In this document: positions 1 to 9,164 of the stretch, piece by piece
Position numbering within the stretch: position 1 is the stretch's first letter
Layout: each line of letters begins with the position of its first letter
Source of the DNA: an uncultured Lachnospiraceae bacterium
Lineage (GTDB): Bacteria > Bacillota > Clostridia > Lachnospirales > Lachnospiraceae
DNA length: 54,308 bases
Direction: 5' to 3'
NCBI GenBank assembly: GCA_945913255.1
Contig: CAMEDC010000018.1
Coordinates: forward strand, 1-54,308
Made by a program: the position numbers and the translations under genes
The notes under the pieces: generated by a model
Databases searched by the model: none
Told to the model about the DNA's origin: nothing
Seen by the model: the letters and a program-made list of their open reading frames with translations, nothing else

Positions 1-2332
1 CATCATACCAGCCCATAAATTTGTAACCTGTACCGGCTGTCGCGGTGGCAACTGCCGTTGAGCCTACACCATCGATATAAGTATAACGATCAATCGTTCC
101 AATCGCATTTTCCGTGGTATCACTCCAACTGTCCCCACTTCCCACCTGCCGTATATAGGTCTGAGTCACATTACCGGAAAATCTTGCATAAAAAGTGTTT
201 ACACTTCCTTTGGTTTCTGTATAACTGTAAGTGTTGTTTGTCGTTAACAGCCTTCCGCCGGAATCATACCACCCCTCAAATGTAAAATTCGGATTTGCCG
301 TTGCCATGGCAGTTACAACTTCATTGGTTTCTGCATGGTAGGATTTTCCGCCGACCGTAGTATATGCAGCGTTATAGTTGGAATCTGATGTATCTGTAAC
401 ACTGGTAATCTCAACAGTACCGCCATCCATTGAATTGGTGCAATTACCGGCACTGTCTTTCACCTGCGGAATGAATGCCTGACGCCAGCGCCATTGCGCT
501 ACCATGGTAAGACCTTTGTGGACATTAGCGTAGGCTGCCCCATCCTTTTCCCATTTAGCATATGATGAATCATCAATGGTCTCCGTCAGAGTCGACACTT
601 CATTCCCATTCCAGATTTTAAAATACTGCTCATTAGCACTCACAGAATAGTTACAGGCAAGTGTATGCTCTGCAGGAAGCAGTAATGTCCCCAGCTGATC
701 AGCATTGATTTGAATACTTGATGAGACACCGGCAACCGTATCACCGGTCAATAGCCAACCCATAAATTTCCAACCGTCATTCTGCCCCGTTGCTGCATGA
801 GACACATAAGGAGGTATGAATGTATATTCATTCTCTGCTATCTTTACAGGCTTAAAACTATATACATTCGATGCTTCTGCTATATTATACGGATATGTAG
901 TTCTGTCAATGCTATATGCCTGACCGCCGTTCGGGTCATAAGTCACTGTGGGGCTCTTGATAAAGACAAAGTGCAAATCCGTTGCAGAAGTCAGATTTGC
1001 CAAATAGTAGGTATAAATGATATCACCATTCGAATTAATTGACTTTATCCATTTTCCATTTTTCTGCTCCTCTGTTAAACTGCCCGTATCTACAATTACG
1101 TTTTCTTCCGTTTTTTGTAAAAACTGAGTCACCAGATCTCCAAGTTCATTCCGCTTTGTATAATTCAGGCCGACAAATTCACATCCTTTTCCGGCATCCT
1201 CAGCCGTTACAACAGCCTGCACTTTCAATGGTTCCCCTTCAGCTACATAAGTAATCAGATTATGATCCACGGTGATTTCGTAACCTGTACTTGAGGATCC
1301 TCCGCCTCCCGCTGTTCCGTCGCTTCCTCCGACTACACCGCTTCCGTGATAAGACGTACTTCCCGACAGCGGATGATACAGCTGGAAATTAATATTATCC
1401 AGGAAATTTCCGAAAGTCTGGTTGCTGTTGACATTTCCATTATCGTCGACGCATCCGACGGAAACAAATCCAAACAAGGTCTCTGTCTGTTCTGCCGGTA
1501 CGGTATAGAGATAATACTTGCTCATATCTATCGTCGTATTACCGGAGCTACCCGCACTTCCGGCGGTTCCCTCAGCATTCGTACCGTATTTTCCCCATGG
1601 ATTTGTACCGCTCGTTGCCCTGCTGTCCGCCATAATCCATATTTTCCACTCTTCGGTATAAACCGAACTGGGTGTCAGGCTGAAAGCATTATTTCCTGCA
1701 TTATCCACAAAAGTACCGTTTGCAGCAAATTTTTTACTGTAAACAGTAAGCTGTTGTACCTGCTCCGCACTGGTCGCACTGGTCTTTATGGAAGTTTTTC
1801 CCTGATCAATCAGCCAGTCCACCATCTGCATCAGCTGATCTCGTCCAGTTTTACTTGGTTTCGACGGATCGACATCCTGCTTTGGGCCAATCACCAGTGC
1901 CATGGTATCCGTACCATTGCGGGCACCGTGATCCAGTCCCCATGTATATATACTGGATGGTGTTGTCCTGACATTCTGATATAGTGTACTTTCCTCATCC
2001 GCATTCAGTTCTGCGGCAATACTCCCGTTTGTAGGTTTTAATGTTACACCAGTGATATATGTTCCGGTGTTTTCTTTAAGCAGCTCAATCTTTCCTTCTT
2101 TTGCAGTGGTATTCCAGGAAGGTACACTGCTTTGATTCGGTTGCTGATAGTCTCTTGTCCACGTCGTTACATCCTGACCTTCTTCAAAGCTGCCGTTCTG
2201 CAATTTTGCGCTTTCCGTTCCTTCTGCATGCACAGTTCCGGTGTTTACTCCCACTGTCAGGCAGAATCCCAGCAGAATTCCAAACACCTCTACAGTCAGC
2301 TGTTTTTTCTGCCGTCTTTTACTATCACTCAT
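1..2332 (-). CDS. Secreted surface protein with InlB-type repeats (N-terminal part, runs off left edge)
   Basis: The reading frame is open for 777 codons from the ATG at 2332 to the window edge, so the C-terminus and any wall anchor are not visible. The start is supported by an AGGTAAGGA-type ribosome site just upstream. Residues 1-36 form a signal peptide with a basic start, a hydrophobic core and a likely cut after VHA. Next comes a domain opening with LQNGSFEEG, a pattern I associate with adhesin or carbohydrate-binding regions of Firmicute surface proteins. A low-complexity Gly/Ser stretch lies near residue 335. The rest holds InlB/Listeria-Bacteroides-type beta-grasp repeats (for example DPNGGQAY, FEGWYDSGGRL and YKFMGWYD). 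It is probably a wall-attached or released adhesin. It lies directly downstream of a two-component system and has its own promoter with a tandem-repeat operator. The exact ligand cannot be inferred. Confidence 0.85.
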   Translation of the reverse strand, partial: MSDSKRRQKKQLTVEVFGILLGFCLTVGVNTGTVHAEGTESAKLQNGSFEEGQDVTTWTRDYQQPNQSSVPSWNTTAKEGKIELLKENTGTYITGVTLKPTNGSIAAELNADEESTLYQNVRTTPSSIYTWGLDHGARNGTDTMALVIGPKQDVDPSKPSKTGRDQLMQMVDWLIDQGKTSIKTSATSAEQVQQLTVYSKKFAANGTFVDNAGNNAFSLTPSSVYTEEWKIWIMADSRATSGTNPWGKYGTNAEGTAGSAGSSGNTTIDMSKYYLYTVPAEQTETLFGFVSVGCVDDNGNVNSNQTFGNFLDNINFQLYHPLSGSTSYHGSGVVGGSDGTAGGGGSSSTGYEITVDHNLITYVAEGEPLKVQAVVTAEDAGKGCEFVGLNYTKRNELGDLVTQFLQKTEENVIVDTGSLTEEQKNGKWIKSINSNGDIIYTYYLANLTSATDLHFVFIKSPTVTYDPNGGQAYSIDRTTYPYNIAEASNVYSFKPVKIAENEYTFIPPYVSHAATGQNDGWKFMGWLLTGDTVAGVSSSIQINADQLGTLLLPAEHTLACNYSVSANEQYFKIWNGNEVSTLTETIDDSSYAKWEKDGAAYANVHKGLTMVAQWRWRQAFIPQVKDSAGNCTNSMDGGTVEITSVTDTSDSNYNAAYTTVGGKSYHAETNEVVTAMATANPNFTFEGWYDSGGRLLTTNNTYSYTETKGSVNTFYARFSGNVTQTYIRQVGSGDSWSDTTENAIGTIDRYTYIDGVGSTAVATATAGTGYKFMGWYD

Positions 2333-2389
2333 CTGTTTCCTTACCTCTTTTCAGCTATCAGGCACAGTATATTTACAAAATTCGACAAT

Positions 2390-2425
2390 ATTATAGCACC
2401 GGGGGTGTCACAAACCTGTTACAAA
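2390..2425 (-). promoter_or_regulatory. Promoter with 11-bp-spaced tandem operator for the surface protein gene
   Basis: A perfect TATAAT lies at 2395-2390 (minus strand), but the hexamer 17 bp upstream is AGGTTT, a poor -35. In place of a good -35 there are two 9-mers, TTTGTAACA (2425-2417) and TTTGTGACA (2414-2406), identical except for one base and exactly 11 bp apart. The nearer copy ends 10 bp from the -10. Tandem repeats one helical turn apart overlapping a weak -35 are the known binding geometry of SARP-family activators. The adjacent response regulator has a SARP/BTAD-like output domain, so it is the natural candidate. The sites begin 9 bases beyond that gene's stop codon. The regulatory link is inference. 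Confidence 0.65.
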
Positions 2426-2433
2426 TCCTCCCT

Positions 2434-3216
2434 TCAAAATCGGTTCTTTTTCCAGAGCAAGCCGCAAGTCTCTTCTGCCCAGCTGTACTGCGACATATAC
2501 TCGCCGTGAAACTCCGGCTTGCCGGTCTGCAAATAAGCAAAGTAGTCACAGTCAATCTTCTCTGTATCCAGATAATAACTGTAATTGCTCTGCGCAATGA
2601 TGTCGCCCACACCGGCCGTTACCAGCGTCTGCCGCAGGTCAAGGAAAAGCTGGCGCAGATAATTATGGCATTTATTCTCGTCACCGTTGTCCGGCCATAG
2701 CCTTGCACTGATCTCTTTTCCGGTCACACCGGCTCCTTTCCTGTCAATGAGAAAGGCAAGAAGTTCTTTTGTTTTCGTTCGTTTAAATGCGAGTCTTTCC
2801 CCGTGAGCATACACTTCAAAGTTGCCAAAGCATTTTACCGTCAGTGGCTTTTCCCTTGCTTTGTCACCCTTGATATGGTCAATTTCCGCCTGTACATCCC
2901 GGGCAGAAACCGGCTTCACCAGATAGCCGGATACACGGAGTTTGAACGCAGCCACTGCATACTGTTCATACCCGGTGCAAAACACGACCCTGCAATCCGG
3001 ATGAATCTCCATTATCTTTTGTGCAAGTGTCAAACCGTCCATCCCGCGCAGATTCACATCCAGAAAAGCAACGTCCACCGGATGGGTTTGAACCCATTCC
3101 AGCGTGTCGTCACCGGAAGTAAACTCTGCAACGGAAGTAATATCAGGGGATGCCTTTACCGCCTTTGAAAGAGCATACAGCATCAATGGTTCATCATCTA
3201 CTGCGATTGCGTTCAT
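2434..3216 (-). CDS. Response regulator, receiver plus SARP/BTAD-like DNA-binding domain
   Basis: This is a cytoplasmic transcription factor of 260 residues. The receiver domain (about 1-120) has the acidic pair DDE at 7-9, the phospho-acceptor aspartate in FLDVNLRGMDG (D53) and the conserved lysine in GYLVKP. The output domain from about 130 starts LTVKCFGNFEV and continues with a KTKELLAFL helix and an LW..GDE motif, the winged helix of SARP/BTAD regulators. It is followed by a short rather than a full BTAD repeat region. The ATG at 3216 was chosen because it overlaps the kinase stop codon as ATGA; the longer open frame upstream lies inside the kinase gene. It should be phosphorylated by the kinase encoded just upstream. 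The likely target is the surface-protein promoter just downstream. Confidence 0.88.
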   Translation of the reverse strand: MNAIAVDDEPLMLYALSKAVKASPDITSVAEFTSGDDTLEWVQTHPVDVAFLDVNLRGMDGLTLAQKIMEIHPDCRVVFCTGYEQYAVAAFKLRVSGYLVKPVSARDVQAEIDHIKGDKAREKPLTVKCFGNFEVYAHGERLAFKRTKTKELLAFLIDRKGAGVTGKEISARLWPDNGDENKCHNYLRQLFLDLRQTLVTAGVGDIIAQSNYSYYLDTEKIDCDYFAYLQTGKPEFHGEYMSQYSWAEETCGLLWKKNRF

Positions 3217-5048
3217 TCTCTCACCCCTTTCGGAATCGATAATAACACTTTGGTTCCGACACCAGGTGTACTTTCCACTGTCATCGTACCGCTGCACATC
3301 ATCTCAAGCCGTTCACGGATATTCCGCAGACCGATGTGCTTTCTTTCATCCAGCAGAATGGATGTATCAAAGCCGGCTCCGTTGTCCTCCACGCTGACAT
3401 AATATTGGGTATCTGTTTCATAGGAAGTAACCGTCACCACGCCTCCCCTTGATAATTTCATCAATCCATGCTTAATCGAGTTTTCGACCAGCGGCTGTAC
3501 CGACAATGCCGGGAGCAGAAAATCAACAGACTGCATGTCAAATCTGACTTCTATGTCAGGGAAACGGACCTGCTCGATGCTGACATAGTAGCGTGTATGC
3601 TCCATCTCCTGCGACAGGCAAATCGGCGCAGGATTGTCCAGTTCACTGAAATTGCCGCGAAGATAACGGGAAAAATTATGTACCAGTTCTGCAGCCTTTT
3701 CCGGCTGAAGCTCACAAAGTTGTTCAATGCTGCCCAGCGTATTATAGATAAAATGCGGATGTATCTGGCTGATCATGGTTGAGATACGGCTTTCTGTCAG
3801 CTGGCGTTCCTTCTCTGCAAGCTTTTTCTCGTCCTCAGCCAGCATCCTCTCTTTTTCCGCCAGCTGCTTTTCCTGCTCGATGTAGCGGAACATCATGTTC
3901 ACTCCCGTTAACAGGATGTAGATGAGCATAGCCAACAGGGAGAACAGCAGACCGGAAGATGTTCCTCTCACATAAAAGGCAATAATATCCGCCAGTACAC
4001 CGGCTATCAGAATGAGCGCGGCTTTCGGGCTGACTGCACCTTGTTGATTCTGAGGATACTTTATCCGGTCATAAACCACATTGCCCACAAGAATAACAGA
4101 GCCAGCGGCAATCATAAGGTGGGTGACCGAGAGACTCTCCCGCAGATCCATTTCGCCAAATACCTGAAGCAGCGTTTGTACAATGCAGACGGAAGCCGTT
4201 GCAATGCAGTACCCGTCCATTATACAACGGCTGACTTTATGCAGCCTTGCCTTCATGGATTTCATCAGCGGTACCATGCCAAGCATCAGCATGGCAACAG
4301 AGAGATAGAACATGAGCACCGGTTTTTCCGGAACCAGAAAAGGCGTAAACCGTGTATCGGTCAACCGCCAAAGCCCCATCATAACAGAAAACAAGCCCAG
4401 TGCGGCAAGGCCTTCGTCACTGCGCCTGTTGAGCAGTTTATACACGGCAATACAGACAAACGCAAAGCCGACAAGAACTGCCATCACGCTCAGAAAAAGC
4501 TGCGGCCAGTCCTGATGCAGGCGGTTGGCGCAGATACTGAGTCTGGAACCTGTCAGAAATTCAACCTCCCGATTCCGGACGTTCTCGTATACCGGAACGA
4601 TATTCACAAGGATTTCTTTTCCTGCATCTTCACGGTAAAGCGGAAGCATCGACCAGTTACTGCCAACGGTTCTGATACGCAATTTCCCGGAGGGCCTCAT
4701 GCTGTATACAAGCTGCCCGTCTATGTAAATCTCCGCGTATTGATGGACGGTATAGAAGGCAAGATAAGTGTCCTTTTCAAGTCCCTCGTTTATGGTAAAA
4801 GTGTATTCCCGGATTACACCAATCGGAGCATCGGCATTTTCCACTTCCCGGCATACTGAATCTCTGACAACGGTAAAACCGTCATCGGTACGGTTCTGTT
4901 TTACTTCAAGGTTAACCGACACACACAGAAACACCAAAAAACCGAGCAGCAGCATTCCCGCGGCAGCAGACAGTATGACAGAGATTCCGGATAATAGGGA
5001 TTCTGATTTTAATTTTTTGATTTTTTGTTTTACATCCATGTTTCCCAA
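3213..5048 (-). CDS. Sensor histidine kinase, 7TMR-DISM type with LytS-like kinase core
   Basis: This membrane sensor kinase has 611 residues. A first membrane span is at about 22-45. An extracellular beta domain follows (about 46-185), of the kind found in 7TMR-DISM sensors, then about seven spans to residue 385. A strongly charged coiled coil rich in EKE repeats (about 390-420) links to the HisKA_7TM/His_kinase motif QIHPHFIYNTL, whose first histidine is the expected phosphorylation site. The ATP-binding domain shows LVENSIKHG and VEDNGAGFD. The gene overlaps the end of the MocR gene; the start is either 5048 or an in-frame ATG at 5039, and neither has a strong ribosome site, which suggests translational coupling. 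It partners the downstream response regulator. The signal is unknown; the extracellular fold often binds carbohydrates or other small ligands. Confidence 0.9.
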   Translation of the reverse strand: MGNMDVKQKIKKLKSESLLSGISVILSAAAGMLLLGFLVFLCVSVNLEVKQNRTDDGFTVVRDSVCREVENADAPIGVIREYTFTINEGLEKDTYLAFYTVHQYAEIYIDGQLVYSMRPSGKLRIRTVGSNWSMLPLYREDAGKEILVNIVPVYENVRNREVEFLTGSRLSICANRLHQDWPQLFLSVMAVLVGFAFVCIAVYKLLNRRSDEGLAALGLFSVMMGLWRLTDTRFTPFLVPEKPVLMFYLSVAMLMLGMVPLMKSMKARLHKVSRCIMDGYCIATASVCIVQTLLQVFGEMDLRESLSVTHLMIAAGSVILVGNVVYDRIKYPQNQQGAVSPKAALILIAGVLADIIAFYVRGTSSGLLFSLLAMLIYILLTGVNMMFRYIEQEKQLAEKERMLAEDEKKLAEKERQLTESRISTMISQIHPHFIYNTLGSIEQLCELQPEKAAELVHNFSRYLRGNFSELDNPAPICLSQEMEHTRYYVSIEQVRFPDIEVRFDMQSVDFLLPALSVQPLVENSIKHGLMKLSRGGVVTVTSYETDTQYYVSVEDNGAGFDTSILLDERKHIGLRNIRERLEMMCSGTMTVESTPGVGTKVLLSIPKGVRE

Positions 5049-6472
5049 AGTCTTTTCACACCCTCAGATATCTGTTTCTCCGTCATCCCGCCGAACCCGA
5101 GCAGAATTGCGGCAGGCCCTTCCTTCTCTTCCACCATACAACTGGACATACCGTACACTTTCACACCTTTTTCAGCCGCCTGACGGACGAGGGTCTGCTC
5201 CTGCACTGCATCCTTTGCCGTCAAGAGCACATGAAGACCGGCATTTTCCCCCGATACGGAGAATCTCTTTCGAAAAGGCTGTAATAATTCCAGCAGCTGG
5301 TCATGCTTTGCTCTGTATATTTTTCTCATTTTATTCAAATGTCTCTCAAAATAGCCATCCCGGATAAACTCATTTAAAATGCTCTGGTCAATTCTGGAAA
5401 CCGTACAGGAATAAAAGGAACAGTCCTGCAAATATTTTTTCAGAAGCTTTTCCGGAAGCACCATAAAACTGATACGGATTGCCGGTGCAATCGCCTTGGA
5501 AAAGGTGCCGATATAAATTACCTTTCCATGCTCATCCGTCGCCTGCAGTGCCGGAATCGGCTTACCATGAAAACGAAATTCACTGTCGTAATCATCTTCA
5601 ATCAGATATCTGTTTTCACCGCCGTCAGCCCATTTCAGAAGTTCGAGACGTCTTCTGATGGGCATAACCGTTCCCACGGGGAACTGGTGGGAGGGCATTA
5701 CGTAGGCTGCCCCCACATCCGCAGTCTCCAGTTCTTCCGCGCACATACCATTCTCATCCATACCGACTGTCACGACCGGATAGGCAAAGGACTGAAACAA
5801 CCGGTAAGACCTGATGTAAGTGGGGCTTTCCATGGCAATCCGCACATGGCGTCCCAATATCTTTTCCAGAAGCATGAGAAGGTAATCATTCCCCGCTCCC
5901 ACGACAATCTGCTCCGGCTTACAGTTGACGCCCCGGGAGGAATGCAAATAACGGCTTATGGTCTCACGAAGTGCGTAATCGCCCTGTGCCTGTCCTCTGG
6001 AAAACAATTCACTGTTGGCATCACTTAAGATATTTCTGGTAATTTTCTTCCACACACTGAACGGGAAGCCGGACATATCAATATCATAGGGAGAAAAATC
6101 ATACTCGTATCCGGCAGGCTGCGCATCGAGCACCTGTGGATTACTCTCCTCCGTGCCTTTTCGTGAATCCAGACTCTCTTTTTTTTCTCTGGGTCCAAAC
6201 TCCTTCTCCAGCTGCATCAGACCTTCCATGGAACAGACAAAATATCCCCTGCAGGGTTTCGCTTCAATATAGCCCTCATCGAGCAATTGTCCATAGGCGC
6301 AATCCACCGTACTTCTCGCTATCTGAAGATATTCTGCCAGAGAACGCGTAGAGGGAAGCCTCTCGCCAGCGAGAAGCTTCCCATCTCTGATTTCTTTCTT
6401 TATATGTTCATATATTTGCTCGTACAGACATAAACAGCTGTCTGTACGAAGCCGAATCGTCATATCATACAT
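5030..6472 (-). CDS. MocR/PdxR-type transcription regulator (GntR wing plus aminotransferase fold)
   Basis: The protein has 480 residues, the usual MocR length. Residues 1-75 form a GntR-type winged helix, with GERLPSTRSLAEYL and the recognition segment ARSTVDCAYGQL. After a linker of about 45 residues comes a fold-type I aminotransferase domain (about 125-480). The PLP lysine lies in TFSKAIAP (about residue 325) and the aspartate in IEDDYDSEF. Such proteins use PLP or an amino-acid adduct as effector. No pdxS/pdxT or transport gene is adjacent, so the target is unknown. It begins 8 bases after the DUF2225 gene and overlaps the kinase gene, so it is co-transcribed with the two-component system and may share its regulon. 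Starts at 6472 and 6463 are both possible; neither has a clear ribosome site. Confidence 0.88.
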   Translation of the reverse strand: MYDMTIRLRTDSCLCLYEQIYEHIKKEIRDGKLLAGERLPSTRSLAEYLQIARSTVDCAYGQLLDEGYIEAKPCRGYFVCSMEGLMQLEKEFGPREKKESLDSRKGTEESNPQVLDAQPAGYEYDFSPYDIDMSGFPFSVWKKITRNILSDANSELFSRGQAQGDYALRETISRYLHSSRGVNCKPEQIVVGAGNDYLLMLLEKILGRHVRIAMESPTYIRSYRLFQSFAYPVVTVGMDENGMCAEELETADVGAAYVMPSHQFPVGTVMPIRRRLELLKWADGGENRYLIEDDYDSEFRFHGKPIPALQATDEHGKVIYIGTFSKAIAPAIRISFMVLPEKLLKKYLQDCSFYSCTVSRIDQSILNEFIRDGYFERHLNKMRKIYRAKHDQLLELLQPFRKRFSVSGENAGLHVLLTAKDAVQEQTLVRQAAEKGVKVYGMSSCMVEEKEGPAAILLGFGGMTEKQISEGVKRLWETWM

Positions 6473-6480
6473 AACTGTCT

Positions 6481-7317
6481 TTATTTTTTCTTGAGCTGTG
6501 CCAAAATTTCTTCCTTCAAGTCTCTTGCTCTATCCTTCATACGGGCATTGGCAGACGGTGATGTCAAAATAGATGCCACCATACGGCTTGCCACATCAAA
6601 TTTCTGAAACCTTGCAGCCAATACCGCAAGCAGATAGTCAATGGTAATCTCATCCATACCGCACATAGGGAAACTTTCCGACTGTCTTGCCTCCAAAAAT
6701 CCTTTGTAAGCGTTCAACAGATACTCATCTTCCTGTTTTGCAAGGTCTGCAAGCAGTTTTTCACTTCCTGCTTTATTCTGAAGACTTTCCCGATAACCTC
6801 TCACCAGCCATCCGCTCTTTAAGCAGATATACGCTTTCTCGCTGGCTTTGGCATGCTTGACAACGGCACAGACAAGCGCCAGTTTATAGCGTTCCATGGC
6901 CTGCTCATAAGAATAAATATCATCACTGTATGTGCTGACATGCACATTCATGCTGACCTTTTCCCGAATCAACTTAACCTGTGTCGGCGTCAGATTTGAA
7001 AAATATCTTGAAAGTGCCGCATATCCACAAACAGGACACAACTCCACATCATATTTCCCCGAATCGATACCTTCATACTTTGCGCGCAGGTCTTTGTCCG
7101 TTCCAATCAGCTTCGCCTTACCGGATTTCATAATCTTTGCGGTAAAATCACTGTCACAAACCGGACAGTGAAAGGTTTTATCGTAAACCAGATCCTTTTC
7201 CTGCACCTTTGGAAGCTCTGCCGCCTGTTTTACAGCTTTTTTCTCCTCTTCCTCAAAGATATCCATTCCTTCCAGGCCGCCTAATCCCAGAGCATCCAAT
7301 CCGGACAATATACCCAT
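6481..7317 (-). CDS. DUF2225 family protein with two CPxC zinc-type motifs
   Basis: This is a 278-residue soluble protein. After an acidic N-terminal stretch (EEEEKK near 22-27) it has CPVCDSDF near residue 51 and CPVCGYAAL near 95, a four-cysteine arrangement that should bind zinc. The second half is helical, TPR-like, with repeated lysine- and alanine-rich helices and a fairly conserved YRESLQNK segment. The family is widespread in Clostridia, and its molecular function is not established as far as I know. It sits 33 bases after glnS and 8 bases before the MocR gene, so it is probably in the glnS transcript. I do not infer a function. Confidence 0.75.
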   Translation of the reverse strand: MGILSGLDALGLGGLEGMDIFEEEEKKAVKQAAELPKVQEKDLVYDKTFHCPVCDSDFTAKIMKSGKAKLIGTDKDLRAKYEGIDSGKYDVELCPVCGYAALSRYFSNLTPTQVKLIREKVSMNVHVSTYSDDIYSYEQAMERYKLALVCAVVKHAKASEKAYICLKSGWLVRGYRESLQNKAGSEKLLADLAKQEDEYLLNAYKGFLEARQSESFPMCGMDEITIDYLLAVLAARFQKFDVASRMVASILTSPSANARMKDRARDLKEEILAQLKKK

Positions 7318-7350
7318 CTCATATCCTCACTTTCTGCAGAGACTTTTTCC

Positions 7351-9030
7351 TTAGTCCTTCTTCGGCAACACAAACGAGCTTTTCAAGGACACAATACGAT
7401 TAAATACCGGTGCTTCCGGTACGGAATCCTTTGCATCCACACAGAAAAATCCCTGTCGTACAAACTGGAATCTGTCGTAAGCTTTTGCACCCGCAAAAGC
7501 AGGCTCCAAAAAGCACTTTTTCACTGTTAAAGAATTCGGATTTAAGAATAATTCTCCATCCTCACCGTAAATAGAACCCACTTCGTTTGCTTTCTCTTCA
7601 TCAATCAGGTTTTCATAGAGACGAACTTCCGCAGGAATTGCCGTTTTTGCAGCCACCCAGTGAATTGTTCCCTTCACCTTTCTTCCGTCCGGGCTGTTGC
7701 CTCCCTTGGAAGCCGGATCATAAGTACAATGCACTTCCGTAACATTTCCGTCCGCATCCTTCACGCAGCCGGTGCATGTCACAAAGTACGCATTCATCAG
7801 ACGAACTTCATTGCCGGGGAACATACGGAAATATTTCTTCGGCGGCTCCTCCATAAAGTCCTCTCTCTCGATATACAGTTCTCTTGAAAAAGGAATTTCT
7901 CTGGTGCCTAAGGATTCATTCTCCGGATTGTTTCCTGCGGGCAGCAACTCCGTCTGTCCTTCGGGATAATTATCAATCACAAGTTTTACCGGATCAAGAA
8001 TCGCCATATATCTGGGTGCCTTCGCCTTCAAATCCTCGCGGATGCAATATTCCAGTGCCGCATAATCGGCAATAGACTGTGCCTTGGACACACCGCACAT
8101 TTCCACAAACATCTTTATGGATTCCGGCGTAAAACCGCGGCGCCTCAGCGCTGCAATGGACACCAGTCTCGGGTCATCCCAACCGTCTACCTTTCCCTCC
8201 TGAACCAGTTTTTTGATATATCTCTTACCTGTCACAACATTTTTCAGATACATCTTTGCCTGCTCAATCTGTCTGGGCGGGTGAGGATACTCCAGTTCAT
8301 TTACCACCCACTCATAGAGAGGTCTGTGATCCTCAAACTCCAGCGTACAGATGGAATGGGTGATTCCTTCGATGGCATCCTCAATCGGATGTGCGAAGTC
8401 ATACATGGGATAAATACACCATGCATCTCCCGTATTATGATGTGTCATATGGGCCACTCTGTAAATTACGGGGTCACGCATATTGATATTGGGCGAAGCC
8501 ATGTCAATACGGGCACGAAGCACTTTCTCCCCGTCCGCATATTTGCCGTCCTTCATCTCTTCAAAAAGCTTCAGATTTTCTTCGATGGAGCGGGAACGGG
8601 CCGGATCTTCTTTTCCGGGTTCCGTAAAACTTCCCCTGTATTCCTTAATCTGTTCCGCAGTCAGGTCGGACACATATGCCTTTCCCTTCTTGATCAGCTT
8701 TACCGCAGCCTCATACATCTGACCGAAATAGTTGGAGGCAAAAAACAGCCTGTCCTCCCAGTCAGCTCCCAGCCACTTCACATCCTCCTTGATGGATTCC
8801 ACAAACTCAATATCTTCCTTGGTGGGATTGGTGTCATCAAACCGCATATTGAACTTTCCGCCATATTCCTGCGCCAGTCCGTAATTTACAAGGATTGCCT
8901 TTGCATGACCAATGTGCAGATAACCGTTGGGCTCCGGAGGAAAACGGGTGTGAACGGTATCGTACACGCCTTCCGCCAAATCCTTGTCAATCATTGTCTC
9001 AATAAAATTTCTTGATTCTGTCTCACTCAT
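7351..9030 (-). CDS. glnS: Glutaminyl-tRNA synthetase
   Basis: A class I aminoacyl-tRNA synthetase of 559 residues charges tRNA-Gln directly with glutamine. The HIGH signature is [14 protein letters not shown] (about 31-44), followed by the GlnRS/GluRS fold and the [12 protein letters not shown] and GWDDPRL segments. The C-terminal anticodon-binding beta barrels begin near residue 340 ([13 protein letters not shown]). The KMSKS-loop position reads [11 protein letters not shown] instead of the VMSKRKL seen in Escherichia coli; the catalytic lysine is kept. The start at 9030 has AAGGAAGG upstream. Direct charging by GlnRS means that the GatCAB enzyme in this window is more likely needed for Asn-tRNA than for Gln-tRNA. 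Its promoter at 9108-9137 is embedded in a long inverted repeat. Confidence 0.96.
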   Translation of the reverse strand: MSETESRNFIETMIDKDLAEGVYDTVHTRFPPEPNGYLHIGHAKAILVNYGLAQEYGGKFNMRFDDTNPTKEDIEFVESIKEDVKWLGADWEDRLFFASNYFGQMYEAAVKLIKKGKAYVSDLTAEQIKEYRGSFTEPGKEDPARSRSIEENLKLFEEMKDGKYADGEKVLRARIDMASPNINMRDPVIYRVAHMTHHNTGDAWCIYPMYDFAHPIEDAIEGITHSICTLEFEDHRPLYEWVVNELEYPHPPRQIEQAKMYLKNVVTGKRYIKKLVQEGKVDGWDDPRLVSIAALRRRGFTPESIKMFVEMCGVSKAQSIADYAALEYCIREDLKAKAPRYMAILDPVKLVIDNYPEGQTELLPAGNNPENESLGTREIPFSRELYIEREDFMEEPPKKYFRMFPGNEVRLMNAYFVTCTGCVKDADGNVTEVHCTYDPASKGGNSPDGRKVKGTIHWVAAKTAIPAEVRLYENLIDEEKANEVGSIYGEDGELFLNPNSLTVKKCFLEPAFAGAKAYDRFQFVRQGFFCVDAKDSVPEAPVFNRIVSLKSSFVLPKKD

Positions 9031-9070
9031 ATGCCTTCCTTGCCTTTCCGGGCTGCCCTTGTTTTACGAT

Positions 9071-9153
9071 AAAAAAAGAATGGCAGCACCGCTTTTCGCA
9101 TACGCTAATGATAGCACAGGTTCCCTCGCATTAGCAAGCAGTTATTGCCATTC
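9071..9153 (-). promoter_or_regulatory. glnS promoter inside a nested inverted repeat ending in a T tract
   Basis: On the minus strand, TTGCTA (9137-9132), an 18-bp spacer and TATCAT (9113-9108) form a promoter for glnS. The same stretch holds a 7-bp inverted repeat, GCTAATG (9135-9129) with CATTAGC (9110-9104), that covers both hexamers. An outer 8-bp repeat, GAATGGCA (9153-9146) with TGCCATTC (9085-9078), is followed by seven T (9077-9071). As RNA read from the DHH gene it could fold into a long terminator. As DNA the inner repeat could be an operator. Both readings are inference. Confidence 0.5.
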
Positions 9154-9164
9154 CTTTGATTTCC

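Noticed and set aside
4041..4859. Plus-strand open frame opposite the sensor kinase
   Set aside because: It is a complementary-frame shadow without ribosome site or recognisable domain; the kinase motifs on the minus strand are complete.
9071..9153. Miniature transposon ends
   Set aside because: The inverted repeats are short, there is no target duplication visible, and promoter plus terminator roles explain the sequence.
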